Shown: piece by piece, positions 18,380 through 26,203 of the stretch
How positions within the stretch are numbered: position 1 is the first letter of the stretch
Layout of the letters: every line of letters begins with the position of its first letter
Origin: Methylomonas koyamae
GTDB lineage: Bacteria; Pseudomonadota; Gammaproteobacteria; Methylococcales; Methylomonadaceae
Direction: 5' to 3'
DNA length: 64,000 nt
NCBI RefSeq assembly: GCF_006483455.1
Contig: NZ_PPPU01000025.1
Coordinates: 62,001 to 126,000 of the forward strand
Made by a program: the position numbers and the translations under genes
The notes under the pieces: model-generated
What the model was told of the DNA's origin: nothing
Databases searched by the model: none
Seen by the model: only the letters and a program-made list of their open reading frames with translations

Positions 18380-18959
18380 GTGGTCCGGGTTGGAGGCCCG
18401 TGTGCAAGGCAGACTGCATGTCATCGGCTAGGCCGGCGACGCCCCGGACGACACCTGGGCCGCCATTCTTCCAGTGCACGACAAACTGGCGCACTTCAGC
18501 GGCTGACTGAGGCGAGTATTCAGCAATGCGCAGGACCACTTCGGTTCCGCCTTCAACCAGCGCCAGAGACGACAGGAGCTTGACAATCGGGCCAAGCTCG
18601 CGGACCTCAATGCCAACTACCGAGCCGACCGGCTCGCGTGTGTTGCCAAGCGCCGCTTGGACTGTCGCCGGCGCCAGCGCCTGCACCCTGCGGAGTTCAG
18701 TGCGGGCGAAACAGCCCGATTGAGCAAAGAACTGGTTCAGACCGGAGGCGGCGGCTTCCTCGCGCGCGGTCCGGTCCTTTTGATCGGGACGCCAGTTAGG
18801 CGCCCACAGGACGAGCGCGTTGGTCGAGGAAGTGCAGACAGGAGCCTGTGGCGTGGGCTGCAAAGTGACGCTTGTGCTGGCGCACCCGGCAAGTAGAGCG
18901 CAAGCCGCGAAGGTAGCGAATCGCGGTGCGATGCCGCGAAGGCTCGGGTTGATCGACAT
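18375..18959 (-). CDS. Cassette-borne hypothetical lipoprotein
   Basis: 194 residues from the ATG at 18959; a longer frame upstream overlaps the neighbouring gene. The lipoprotein signal ends in LLAGC (Cys26). The mature part is soluble (VLWAPNWRPDQKDRTAREEA, then VGSVVGIEVRELGPIVKLLSSLA), resembling DUF4410-like lipoproteins, though this is a weak match. It starts one base after the acetyltransferase stop with no attC between them. It is the last gene of the cassette array in the direction of transcription, and a REP element touches its stop. Confidence 0.65.
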   Translation of the reverse strand: MSINPSLRGIAPRFATFAACALLAGCASTSVTLQPTPQAPVCTSSTNALVLWAPNWRPDQKDRTAREEAAASGLNQFFAQSGCFARTELRRVQALAPATVQAALGNTREPVGSVVGIEVRELGPIVKLLSSLALVEGGTEVVLRIAEYSPQSAAEVRQFVVHWKNGGPGVVRGVAGLADDMQSALHTGLQPGPR

Positions 18960-18960
18960 G

Positions 18961-19479
18961 TTAGGCTGTATTTGGGCGGCCCCGCACCAGCGCCCAGCGC
19001 TCGTGGTCGCGCCAGCGGCCGCCGAGCTTGAGATACGCGGGCGAGTAGCCTTCCTGCCTGAAGCCGCAGGCGCGAACAAGTGCGATGGAGGCTAGATTGC
19101 CGGGCTGAATGTTCGCTTCCAGGCGATGTAGCCTCAGCTCGCGGAAGGCGTGGCGTACGACAAGAGACAAACCCCGCTTCATGTAACCACGGCCTTCGTG
19201 GCCCTGGAATGCGAAGTAGCCGAGGTAGCCGCTCTGAAACAGCCCGTAGACCACGTTCGTGAGGTTGATCGCACCAACGAGTTCCCCGGACTTCGCAAGC
19301 ACGACCACGAAGCCAAAGTTGTTCCGGGCATCAAAGCGGGCAAGGTATCGCGTGAACGCCGCTTCATCGCAAGGCGCCGATGTCCATGGCCGATGAAGCT
19401 CGCGGCTTCGTCGTGCAGCCAAAATGAACTCATGCTGGTCTGACGCAGCAACGGCTCGGATCACAATCGTCGGAGACAT
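18961..19479 (-). CDS. Cassette-borne GNAT acetyltransferase, RimJ/RimL type
   Basis: 172 residues with the GNAT fold: residues about 5-165, acetyl-CoA site YFAFQGHEGRGYMKRGLS and the typical LHRLEANIQPGNLASIALVRACGF. Such enzymes acetylate the N-terminus of ribosomal proteins or small molecules; the substrate here is unknown. An attC-like site precedes it (19493-19540). Its stop (TAA) is followed by C and then the ATG of the lipoprotein gene. Acetyltransferases are common cargo of integron cassettes. Confidence 0.88.
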   Translation of the reverse strand: MSPTIVIRAVAASDQHEFILAARRSRELHRPWTSAPCDEAAFTRYLARFDARNNFGFVVVLAKSGELVGAINLTNVVYGLFQSGYLGYFAFQGHEGRGYMKRGLSLVVRHAFRELRLHRLEANIQPGNLASIALVRACGFRQEGYSPAYLKLGGRWRDHERWALVRGRPNTA

Positions 19480-19492
19480 GCTGCCTTACGTG

Positions 19493-19540
19493 GAGGTGAG
19501 GGGCGCGCAGCGAAGCGTCCCTTTGAGCGCGGGGTTAGGG
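19493..19540 (-). repeat. attC-like site 1 (short, degenerate)
   Basis: Read on the minus strand it begins CCCTAAC and ends GTAAGGC, about 48 bases, with the inner palindromic pair GGGACGCTTCG/CGCGCCCC. One core (GTAAGGC) deviates from GTTRRRY. The stop of the gene before it lies in the first core. Confidence 0.65.
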
Positions 19541-19795
19541 TTGCTTAGATAGCTCATCCAGTTTTTCTCCAATATCAACACGATTCGGGGTCTCCAGTTG
19601 GGCCTTCTTGAGTACTTCAATTGCTTTCTTTCTTAGCCCGTAGGCCAGATAAACCTCTGCTTCTGCAATTGGATCAGATTGTTGATTCTTGCGTTTGGGG
19701 TACTTGATTCGTTGCCAAACCGTCAGACCGAGAAGAGCGATAGTGAATATTCCTGCAAGTACTAGCCCGGCGAGTTGTGAGTTTTCAAGACTCAT
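19535..19795 (-). CDS. Cassette-borne small protein with membrane anchor and TPR-like tail
   Basis: 86 residues. An N-terminal membrane segment (about residues 9-26) is followed by a basic patch (RIKYPKRKNQQ) and then AEAEVYLAYGLRKKAIEVLKKAQLETP, which resembles the C-terminal TPR-like repeat of FimV-type proteins. It may anchor a protein interaction at the inner membrane; function unknown. It is flanked by attC sites on both sides, and its stop overlaps the following site. Confidence 0.75.
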   Translation of the reverse strand: MSLENSQLAGLVLAGIFTIALLGLTVWQRIKYPKRKNQQSDPIAEAEVYLAYGLRKKAIEVLKKAQLETPNRVDIGEKLDELSKQP

Positions 19796-19800
19796 AGTCG

Positions 19801-19863
19801 CCCTAACGTAGAGCTAAGGGGCGCTTAGCATAGCGGAGCGTCCCTATGAGCGATGTGTTAGCC
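19801..19863 (-). repeat. attC-like site 2
   Basis: On the minus strand the site runs from GGCTAAC through a mostly self-complementary middle (GGGACGCTCCGC, GCGCCCC) to GTTAGGG. The stop of the gene at 19858 lies in its first core. It is about 63 bases, the common attC size. Confidence 0.8.
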
Positions 19864-20187
19864 GACATAGTTTGCAACCAAACCAGAGAGATCGTCTTTG
19901 TATTCCAAAAATGCCTGATCCTCTTCTTCAAAAGCATCACTGTCAGGTGAAACCTGCTCGAGGACTTCCTGACGGGCATCTCTATCTTTTGGAGGCATAC
20001 CTCCAGGAAATTTTGCGCAAGCGGCTCGCACTATATTCGCAGTATGTTCTGCGCCAATTGAACTAAGTGCGCTGATAATGTCTGCGGCTTTGTCACCTGC
20101 TGAGTTAAAAAAGAATTGATCGAAGCCACCATTATTTATTTCAGCTTCCAATTCATCAATCAGTTCTTTTACGAGTTCAGTTTCCAT
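19858..20187 (-). CDS. Cassette-borne DMP19/DUF4375-like protein
   Basis: 109 residues from the ATG at 20187, preceded by GGAG. The stretch ELEAEINNGGFDQFFFNSAGD is typical of the DMP19/DUF4375 family, whose Neisseria member mimics DNA. The protein is acidic (SPDSDAFEEEDQAFLEYKDD), which fits. Biological role here is unknown. The frame is open for 41 more codons upstream, but that part is the attC site. Flanked by attC sites at 20203 and 19801. Confidence 0.82.
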   Translation of the reverse strand: METELVKELIDELEAEINNGGFDQFFFNSAGDKAADIISALSSIGAEHTANIVRAACAKFPGGMPPKDRDARQEVLEQVSPDSDAFEEEDQAFLEYKDDLSGLVANYVG

Positions 20188-20202
20188 AATTGATCTCCTG
20201 AT

Positions 20203-20293
20203 GGCTAACGATAAGGGTAACTTGCCGGCAAAAGCGTAGCGACGATAGGCGCGGAGCTTCCTTTTTGTGGTCAAGTTAACGCGTTGGTTGGGC
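20203..20293 (-). repeat. attC-like site 3
   Basis: On the minus strand it starts GCCCAAC (a perfect RYYYAAC core) and ends GTTAGCC. The middle contains complementary AACTTG-rich arms. It is closely similar to the site at 21335-21420, suggesting a shared attC family. Confidence 0.8.
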
Positions 20294-20297
20294 ATTT

Positions 20298-20741
20298 TCA
20301 TTGAGTACACTCAAGTACGGCCTCATTACTTGATCCGTTTTTAAGACCATTTAATTCATTTAGCCAATTATCAAACAAGACCGGCTCTGTCTTAAGATAT
20401 AAAGTTGCGTTGCTTGCAACTTTTGTGTGAGTAAAATCATTCCAATCTGACTCCGCCTTAGCTGTAATTGATAATTTTCCATTTCCAGAGCGGTGAAACT
20501 CGAAACGCGCATGAAATGCACCGCTAGCATACTCCGGTCCAAACTCTCCAAACCTCAAGTCATAGAGGCCACCATAAATTTGATTTTTGAAAACGCTAAG
20601 ATCGTTTACAGCTTCGGCCATTGTTTGATGGCCAACATAAACATCACATTGGAATAGTGATTTGCCATCTGAAAAAGATATGGTCAGTTCTACCATATCA
20701 TCATCTTCCCAAATTTTTTTAAATGCTATAGCTGGCTTCAT
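20298..20741 (-). CDS. Cassette-borne hypothetical protein
   Basis: 147 residues, soluble, no signal peptide. It reads as a beta-rich domain (MVELTISFSDGKSLFQCDVYVGH, later GAFHARFEFHRSGNGKLSITAKAES). Lower GC and different codon use from the flanking chromosome fit its place in the cassette array. I do not recognise a named family. Flanked by attC sites on both sides. Confidence 0.75.
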   Translation of the reverse strand: MKPAIAFKKIWEDDDMVELTISFSDGKSLFQCDVYVGHQTMAEAVNDLSVFKNQIYGGLYDLRFGEFGPEYASGAFHARFEFHRSGNGKLSITAKAESDWNDFTHTKVASNATLYLKTEPVLFDNWLNELNGLKNGSSNEAVLECTQ

Positions 20742-20748
20742 TTTTTAT

Positions 20749-20810
20749 GCCCAACGCCAAGCTAAAGCGTGCGCAGCGAAGCGGAGCGTCGCTTTGAGCG
20801 CCGGGTAGGC
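20749..20810 (-). repeat. attC-like site 4
   Basis: On the minus strand it ends GTTGGGC, a perfect GTTRRRY core, and has the inner pair AGCGACGCTCCGC/GCGCACGCT. The outer core on the other side (GCCTACC) is degenerate. Confidence 0.72.
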
Positions 20811-20823
20811 TCCGTGGCTCACA

Positions 20824-21327
20824 CTAGCCAACTGACAACAAGCCAATTTCGTTACCATGCACTTGGTGCAACCACTCCTTCAAAGTGCTCCACGCTTCCT
20901 GAACGGGAATGACCCAATCGGATGCGTCATAGCCCCGGTCATCTTCTTCGAAATAGGCTCGAATCTTAGCATCGCCGGGAGGTTCAGAACCCAGTGCCGA
21001 CAAAGCCTCCTGCGCTTCGTGTTCCGTGAACGATAAATAGGTGCTGTCCATCGCCTTGGCAATACGAATGCCTAAAGACGATTTACTAATAGCGGTAACA
21101 TCAGGGAACAGCGCGAATAACTCGACAAAAGCAAACCCAGAGTATTCGTATTCATTCAACTCCGATACGTGGTTAGCTACGAAGTCCCAGAACTTCGTTT
21201 TTGTATCCACCACCTTTTTAGGAAATATCCCCAGAAATTTTTTCTGGGCTGGAATCAACTCTGCCAAAGAGACAAGTTCTTCTGCTTGAGACGCTTTCAC
21301 GAGGTAAAACGAAGCGATGTAGCTCAT
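20824..21327 (-). CDS. Cassette-borne hypothetical protein
   Basis: 167 residues, cytoplasmic, acidic in the second half (FEEDDRGYDASDWVIPVQEAW). The start MSYIASFYLVKASQAEELV and the general layout recall small immunity or DUF1877-like proteins, but the match is too weak to assign. Bounded by attC sites 20749 and 21335. Confidence 0.75.
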   Translation of the reverse strand: MSYIASFYLVKASQAEELVSLAELIPAQKKFLGIFPKKVVDTKTKFWDFVANHVSELNEYEYSGFAFVELFALFPDVTAISKSSLGIRIAKAMDSTYLSFTEHEAQEALSALGSEPPGDAKIRAYFEEDDRGYDASDWVIPVQEAWSTLKEWLHQVHGNEIGLLSVG

Positions 21328-21334
21328 ATTTTCT

Positions 21335-21420
21335 GCCTAACGATAAGGGTAACTTGACGGCGAAAGCGTAGCGACGATAGGAGCGTAGCTTTTGCCGTCA
21401 AGTTGACCCGCTGGTTATGC
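21335..21420 (-). repeat. attC-like site 5
   Basis: On the minus strand it starts GCATAAC and ends GTTAGGC (perfect GTTRRRY). Long inner arms (AACTTGACGGCAAAAG and TTTCGCCGTCAAGTT) make it strongly foldable. It includes the stop of the gene at 21415. Confidence 0.85.
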
Positions 21421-21726
21421 ATTGCCGCCACCCATGTAATTTTTGAAGTTCTTGATGTAGTCGTTTAGGTTTTCGTCTAGCATCTTTCGGTACTCATTTA
21501 CGAAGTACTCAATGGTTTCTTCTTTTGCGGCTTCCATTTCTTCTGAATTGGCCCAGCCGGTTGCGCTCACCCACGAATTGAACCTTGCTGTGGCGTACAT
21601 CATTGATGCACTGACTTTGCCTTTCGTGACGCCTCCAGAAATCTGATCGTTCGAAAGATGAATATGTGCATCTGCACGATCAAAGAATTTGTCATCGGGT
21701 TCCTGCACAGATATCTCCTGATGCAT
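21415..21726 (-). CDS. Cassette-borne DUF3144-family protein
   Basis: 103 residues. The stretch FFDRADAHIHLSNDQ and the following VSASMMYATARFNSWVSA fit DUF3144, a family of small cytosolic proteins of unknown function. A Gly-rich tail (YMGGGNA) ends at the attC core. The start at 21726 overlaps the next attC core (GTTATGC), so its translation start moves with the cassette. Confidence 0.82.
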   Translation of the reverse strand: MHQEISVQEPDDKFFDRADAHIHLSNDQISGGVTKGKVSASMMYATARFNSWVSATGWANSEEMEAAKEETIEYFVNEYRKMLDENLNDYIKNFKNYMGGGNA

Positions 21727-21783
21727 AACGCAGAGCTAAGGGGCGAGTAGCGAAGCGGAGCGTCCCTTTGAGCGCGTTGTTAG
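21723..21783 (-). repeat. attC-like site 6, interrupted by an inserted element
   Basis: On the minus strand this part starts CTAACAACGCGCTC, has the inner pair GGGACGCTCCGC/ACTCGCCCC and ends GTTATGC. Its outer core is duplicated on the far side of a 129-bp inverted-repeat element (21784-21912), where GCCTAAC touches the stop of the preceding gene. Confidence 0.8.
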
Positions 21784-21912
21784 CAGGTTGGTGAAAAACT
21801 CTTTTTTGGCTTTGAATGACTCTATATTTAGTGACGATGAAGCCGATTTCCTACTAAATGTTGGTTCGATTGAGCAAAATTAGCGTCTCAAATATGGTTT
21901 TTCACCAACCTG
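21784..21912. mobile_element. 129-bp MITE-like element inserted in an attC core
   Basis: Terminal arms of 16 bases are perfect: CAGGTTGGTGAAAAAC at 21784-21799 and its complement at 21897-21912. The 97-base centre has no gene. TTAG occurs on both outer sides (21780-21783 and 21913-21916), a 4-bp target duplication of the YTAR kind used by IS5-type elements. The element must have been mobilised by a transposase located elsewhere. Confidence 0.75.
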
Positions 21913-22353
21913 TTAGGCATGATATTGCCAAATATAAATATGAGGACCAATTTCCCCATTTTTCCACCATTGTTCTAATTCTTCAAATGCATTGATTAGC
22001 TCATCCACAACTTCCTGCGGCTTATAGTTCCATTGAAGGGTGAATAGTCTATGTAAAAGAGGTCTTCTTACACTAAACCAACATGCCATTGAGCCACCTC
22101 GCTTTCGTTGAAGGCGACCGCCATAACTCCAGCGTGGATCATCTGTTTCCTGCTTCTTAAAATTCAGAACAAAATAAGGTCGCCAATATTTGTCCCACTG
22201 AACTTCAAAAAAATCTTCCCCCACAGAGGTTTGCCTTTTGAATTCAGTAAAATGGGGATCGCTAGACTTTAGCTTTTCAAATCCTCTTGATATTACCAAC
22301 GGATAGAATCGCTTCCTTAATTCGTCATTTAGAGGCTTCGCTTTCGATGCCAT
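21913..22353 (-). CDS. Cassette-borne DUF4304-like hypothetical protein
   Basis: 146 residues, soluble. The pattern LRKRFYPLVISRGFEKLKSSDPHFTEFKRQTSVGEDFFEVQWDKYWRPYFVLNF resembles DUF4304-like proteins, without certainty. It is rich in Trp and basic residues. The TAA stop lies in the target-site copy created by the MITE insertion, so the coding region itself is intact. The next attC upstream is at 22359. Confidence 0.72.
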   Translation of the reverse strand: MASKAKPLNDELRKRFYPLVISRGFEKLKSSDPHFTEFKRQTSVGEDFFEVQWDKYWRPYFVLNFKKQETDDPRWSYGGRLQRKRGGSMACWFSVRRPLLHRLFTLQWNYKPQEVVDELINAFEELEQWWKNGEIGPHIYIWQYHA

Positions 22354-22358
22354 GAAGC

Positions 22359-22430
22359 GCCTAACGCCAGCGTAACGGGCCGGTTTGGAGCGCCAGCGGA
22401 AAACCGGTCACGTTGACGCAATCGTTATGT
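22359..22430 (-). repeat. attC-like site 7
   Basis: On the minus strand it runs from CATAACG to GTTAGGC, with inner arms GACCGGTTTTCCGC and CCAAACCGGCCCG that can pair. Its inner sequence differs from the other sites, so this cassette probably came from another source. Confidence 0.82.
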
Positions 22431-22434
22431 TTTT

Positions 22435-23013
22435 TCATATCCATCCTTTGAATTCATGCACTTTGAAGTCTTTAGGCGTTAATGATTTTTCATACTCGCA
22501 CACTTCATTAAGTGCTTGGGAAACTATCGTATCACTACTAGGCCATGCGTCTGAAAACGCTTGCCAGCAGATACCTTTCGCTATCTCGGTAAGTGTTGCA
22601 GATGCAAGTAACGCCATTCTCAGATCAAAAGTGTCCGATGAGCCAAAATTGAATAAGGTTGATTTCGTGCATTTTTTAAGCCGTTGATCTATTTCCGCAT
22701 TAGCGAAATATGCAACGGGTACTGGTTTTCTCAAGAGTTTATCTATCCATGATTGTTTAGGCTGCTTTATATGCTTATTGACATCGAAATGGTCGTAATA
22801 GAACTCAAACCCTGCATAGTAATCTTTGCCTATTAAGTCAGGGTGAGAATGGTCCCGTATATTGATTTTAAAAGGCAAAAACCCCGAATGCGTGCGAAAC
22901 GAGAACTCGGGATGAATTTGGCAAGACATGCCGAGCTCTTGCATTTTTTCTAACCAAATTGGAACGATTGAATCGTCCAACTCATTTAGAAATACATTTA
23001 TATCCATACTCAT
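22435..23013 (-). CDS. Cassette-borne hypothetical protein
   Basis: 192 residues from the ATG at 23013, with TTGGAG upstream. The protein is soluble and begins MSMDINVFLNELDDSIVPIW. It has a pattern seen in small polymorphic-toxin immunity-like proteins (HPEFSFRTHSGFLPFKI), but I cannot assign a family. It is first in the visible array. A GTTATGT core-like sequence about 16 bases before the start (near 23030-23036) may mark the cassette border. Confidence 0.72.
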   Translation of the reverse strand: MSMDINVFLNELDDSIVPIWLEKMQELGMSCQIHPEFSFRTHSGFLPFKINIRDHSHPDLIGKDYYAGFEFYYDHFDVNKHIKQPKQSWIDKLLRKPVPVAYFANAEIDQRLKKCTKSTLFNFGSSDTFDLRMALLASATLTEIAKGICWQAFSDAWPSSDTIVSQALNEVCEYEKSLTPKDFKVHEFKGWI

Positions 23014-23092
23014 GGTATTTCGCTCCAAGAAACATAACTAGTAATTAGATGGTTCTGTATATCTACCGAAAAATGATCCTCGAAACGATAAA

Positions 23093-23380
23093 TCATTGAT
23101 CAGCATATGGGTTTCCCTTCTGTATATCATCGGAACCTGGTAGGTATGACTGGTAAACATCAGGCGGAGGCCATTGAATCAGATTAGGCGATAGACCGCA
23201 ACGGGCCGTTTTACTCATTCGCGTAAGCAAAAGCTGGAATGTCAGCCATTGAATTGACCGAGCTAAATTCGCGAGTTCGACCAAAGCGGCCCTTATTGAA
23301 TCCCAACCGCAGTTTGCACGAAACAGACCTAGGGAATCAGGTAGTGCGTCACCCCTGTATTGCACAACTCGGGTAATCAT
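23093..23380 (-). CDS. Doubtful small ORF upstream of the cassette array
   Basis: A 95-codon frame without a clear ribosome site or known domain. It could be a cassette gene remnant or chance. It lies in the 474-base stretch between the first cassette gene and the nucleotidase gene, where an attI site and integrase would be expected but neither is visible. Confidence 0.2.
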   Translation of the reverse strand: MITRVVQYRGDALPDSLGLFRANCGWDSIRAALVELANLARSIQWLTFQLLLTRMSKTARCGLSPNLIQWPPPDVYQSYLPGSDDIQKGNPYADQ

Positions 23381-23426
23381 CTTTGCGGGTGGACGTTGCG
23401 CTATCCAGCCTTAGAATGCACATTGC

Positions 23427-23458
23427 AAAAAAAGCCCGCCGTAAGCCTACCGGCGGGC
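23427..23458 (-). terminator. Rho-independent terminator after the nucleotidase gene
   Basis: On the minus strand GCCCGCCG and CGGCGGGC (23451-23458 and 23434-23441) form an 8-bp stem, followed by seven T. Confidence 0.9.
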
Positions 23459-23487
23459 AAAGTGCTGCAGAGCTTTAGCCTGAAACT

Positions 23488-25263
23488 TTAGGGTGCCGGC
23501 GCCAACAAGATCCGGTTGCGCGGGCCGGGGTTGACGCTGCCGTTGGCGAGGAAGTAGCTTTCCAGGGCGTCCAAATCCAAGGCGCCGCCCAAGCGGTTAC
23601 TGCCCTGGGTCAACACGTAGTATTGGTCGCCGCCGTCGGCCATGAAGTTGTTGACGGTCACCCGGTAGCCGGCGGCCGGATCGACCACGACACCGTTGAT
23701 TTTGATGCTGGCCGGATCGACGTTATCGCACGGTGTGCCTTTTTCCGACCACTCGTAACTAAAACCTCCCGAAACTTGCATGATCCGGTTGAACGGCTGG
23801 CCGCTAGCCGGCGCGCCGGCCGGGTAACCCGCGGTGCAACCGGTGAATTGCTGTTCCAGCAAAGTGTGGATTTGGGTGCCGGTCAGGGTCAATGTCACCA
23901 AGGTGTTGCCGAACGGTTGCACGGTAAAGGCTTCGGCGTAAGTGACCTTGCCGTCGCCTTCACCGGCGCTGCTGCCGGGATAGGTCAAATCGGCACGGAT
24001 GCCGCCCGGATTCATAAACGAAACCACCGCTTCGCCGAAACCGGCCGGGCTGGTCGCCGCCAATTGGGCGTCGGCGATCACGTCGCCCAGCGCGGATTCG
24101 CCGGCAGCCGTTGCGGTGCGGGTAATCGCCGCGCTGATGGTTCCGATCACCCGGTTGGCGATCGGCGTGGCCAGCGCTTTGTAGTTGTCGACGATGGTTT
24201 TGATGCCGGCATTCGGTGTGATGGCCGGGTTGTTGCGCACCACCGCGATGTTCTCGGCATTGACCGCGCTGACTTCGCCGGTCCGGGTGTCGATCGTGAC
24301 GTCGATGTCGGTCAATACCCGGCCTTGGGAGTTGGCGCTGGTCACCGAAATCAAACGGCCGGCTTTGTTGGCGATTTGGCAGTTATAGGCTTGATGGGTG
24401 TGGCCGGAAATCACCAAGTCCACTGCGTCGTCCAGTTGGTTGACGATGGTTTTGATCGGCGAACCGGCCAGGCCGCCGTCGCAATTGTTGATTGTGGCAA
24501 CGCTCTGCGTGACCGGAATCGTGCCGCCTTGGTGGATCAACACCACGACCGCTTCGACGCCGCGGGCGCGCAGTTTCGGGATCAACGCATTGACGGTGGC
24601 GGCTTCGTCGGTAAACGTCAAGCCGGCAACGCCAGTGGGGGTGACGATGGTCGGGGTTTCTTTCAAGGTCATCCCGATGAAGCCGACCCGGACGCCGCCG
24701 ACGACTTTTATCGCGTACTGCGGAAACAGGGTTTTGCCGCTGGCGGTTTCGACCACGTTGGCGGCCAGGAATTTGAACTTGGCGCCCTCGAACGGCACCG
24801 GCGTCCCGACCTCGGCACCTTTGCAGCTATTCGGATCGGTCGGGTGGCAGCCGCCCGTTTGCATCCGCTTCAATTCGTTCTTGCCTTCGTCGAATTCGTG
24901 GTTGCCGACCGCGTTGAATTCCAGGCCCAGCCGGTTCATGGTTTCGATGGTCGGTTCGTCATGGAACAGTGCCGAAACCAGCGGCGTGGCGCCGATGATG
25001 TCGCCGGCCGAGACGACGATGGTGCTGGGGTTTTGCGCTTTCAGGTCGGCCACGTAGCCGGCCATCCAATCGACGCCGCCGACCGGGATGGTCGAAGCCG
25101 CATCGGTCGGCAGGTTGCGGAAATTGCCCGGCGATTCCAGTTGGCCGTGGAAGTCGTTGAAGGCGACGATTTTGATCGTCGTGGCCGGCATGGTGGTTAC
25201 CGCTTGGGCGGTTGCGGCGCTCAGGCCCAAAGCGATGGCGCCGGCTAAGGTATGCAGATTCAT
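23488..25263 (-). CDS. Secreted 5'-nucleotidase/metallophosphatase, UshA family
   Basis: 591 residues with a Sec signal (about 1-21). The N-terminal calcineurin-like phosphatase domain shows FNDFHGQLE, GDIIGATP, GNHEFDEG and SGHTHQAYNC, all metal-binding motifs. The C-terminal 5'-nucleotidase domain includes GGIRADLTYPG and the substrate loop NNFMADGGDQY. It likely hydrolyses nucleotides or UDP-sugars outside the cytoplasm. It starts four bases after the stop of the PEP-CTERM-like gene upstream, so they probably form one operon. Confidence 0.92.
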   Translation of the reverse strand: MNLHTLAGAIALGLSAATAQAVTTMPATTIKIVAFNDFHGQLESPGNFRNLPTDAASTIPVGGVDWMAGYVADLKAQNPSTIVVSAGDIIGATPLVSALFHDEPTIETMNRLGLEFNAVGNHEFDEGKNELKRMQTGGCHPTDPNSCKGAEVGTPVPFEGAKFKFLAANVVETASGKTLFPQYAIKVVGGVRVGFIGMTLKETPTIVTPTGVAGLTFTDEAATVNALIPKLRARGVEAVVVLIHQGGTIPVTQSVATINNCDGGLAGSPIKTIVNQLDDAVDLVISGHTHQAYNCQIANKAGRLISVTSANSQGRVLTDIDVTIDTRTGEVSAVNAENIAVVRNNPAITPNAGIKTIVDNYKALATPIANRVIGTISAAITRTATAAGESALGDVIADAQLAATSPAGFGEAVVSFMNPGGIRADLTYPGSSAGEGDGKVTYAEAFTVQPFGNTLVTLTLTGTQIHTLLEQQFTGCTAGYPAGAPASGQPFNRIMQVSGGFSYEWSEKGTPCDNVDPASIKINGVVVDPAAGYRVTVNNFMADGGDQYYVLTQGSNRLGGALDLDALESYFLANGSVNPGPRNRILLAPAP

Positions 25264-25267
25264 GCGC

Positions 25268-25828
25268 TTAAACTCCGGATTTGGATTGGCGGCGGGCGGT
25301 CAAGCCCATGAGGCCGGTTCCGGCCAGATACAACCAGGCGGCGGCCGGTAACGGCACGGCGGTCAGGCTGATCGCGCCGACCGTGGCATTGATGGCGCCG
25401 GCGCTGTCGTCCAGCGCCGATTGGCTCAGTAAGCCGCTGATGCTGTAACTGCCCGGCCCCAGCAGGAATACGCCGCGGCTGTAACGGTTGTCGGCAAAGG
25501 CTGCGTCGAAATCCAGGCCCAGCGAGTCGGGGTAATTATTGCTGGCCGCCGAGGTCCGGCCCAACAGCAGGTTGCCGTTGAACACGTCGAAACGGTCGCC
25601 GGCAAAACCGCCGTCGACGATTCTTAAAATGGCCGAGCCCGTCAGGGTAAAATCGAAACTCAAGGCGTTGCCGTCCAGGTCTATCCATTCCAGGCCGGCG
25701 GAAGCGGAGACAGCTTCGTCGACGTCGAACGGATGCCATTGGCCGTTAGCATTCAGCACCGCGGCGCCGGCATTGGCGGATAGCGCCGACAGTAACACTG
25801 TCTGGCAAAGAAATTTTTGGTTGAACAT
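25268..25828 (-). CDS. PEP-CTERM-type exported protein (VPLPAAAW)
   Basis: 186 residues with an N-terminal signal peptide (to about residue 22). The C-terminus carries VPLPAAAWLYLAGTGLMGL followed by a basic tail (ARRQSKSG), the layout of exosortase/PEP-CTERM sorting signals. The body is a small beta-rich domain with many Asp, Asn and Gly. It is first in a two-gene unit with the nucleotidase. The sorting enzyme is not in the window. Confidence 0.85.
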   Translation of the reverse strand: MFNQKFLCQTVLLSALSANAGAAVLNANGQWHPFDVDEAVSASAGLEWIDLDGNALSFDFTLTGSAILRIVDGGFAGDRFDVFNGNLLLGRTSAASNNYPDSLGLDFDAAFADNRYSRGVFLLGPGSYSISGLLSQSALDDSAGAINATVGAISLTAVPLPAAAWLYLAGTGLMGLTARRQSKSGV

Positions 25829-26203
25829 TTAAGCGGCTCCGGTTGTGTTTGGTGTTGAGTGGCGGCCGCTGCAGTGAATGGGGGACACTGCGGCAACAAA
25901 GGTTCGTCCGATCGCCTCGCCACAAAACAAAAATCCTAATTGGTGGGCCGCAGCAGTCCGTTACTGGTCGGCACGCCGGGCACAATAGGGATGTTTTGTG
26001 ATGAAGTTGTGATTGTTCGATGAAGATTTGGTGAAACGTATTACAAATGCGGGCAAAGCCTGATAAAGCGTCGGCGAAAGTTGCGCCTAACGCCAATTCC
26101 GGTCCCGGCTTATTTTTCGCGGCCGCCGCGATAGAATAGCCGCCCGTGCCGCCGAACCTTAGGCGTCCAGCCGATCAATTCTAATCAGCCCGCTCAACGA
26201 ATC
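25829..26203. other. Divergent intergenic region, no gene seen
   Basis: This 375-base stretch lies between the divergent starts of the PEP-CTERM gene and the methyltransferase gene and should hold both promoters. I see no convincing gene, terminator or repeat. Confidence 0.45.

Noticed and set aside
18375-23036. Reading the separators in the small-gene array as a CRISPR array
   Set aside because: The units are not identical short repeats with equal spacers; they vary and alternate with whole genes, as attC sites do.
23036-23487. Integron integrase and attI next to the first cassette
   Set aside because: No integrase-like frame or attI-like site is visible; the next gene is a nucleotidase with its own terminator.
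23623-25248. A 541-codon open frame on the plus strand
   Set aside because: It is the exact antisense of the well-supported 5'-nucleotidase gene; long antisense frames are common at this GC content and the product has no sensible domain.
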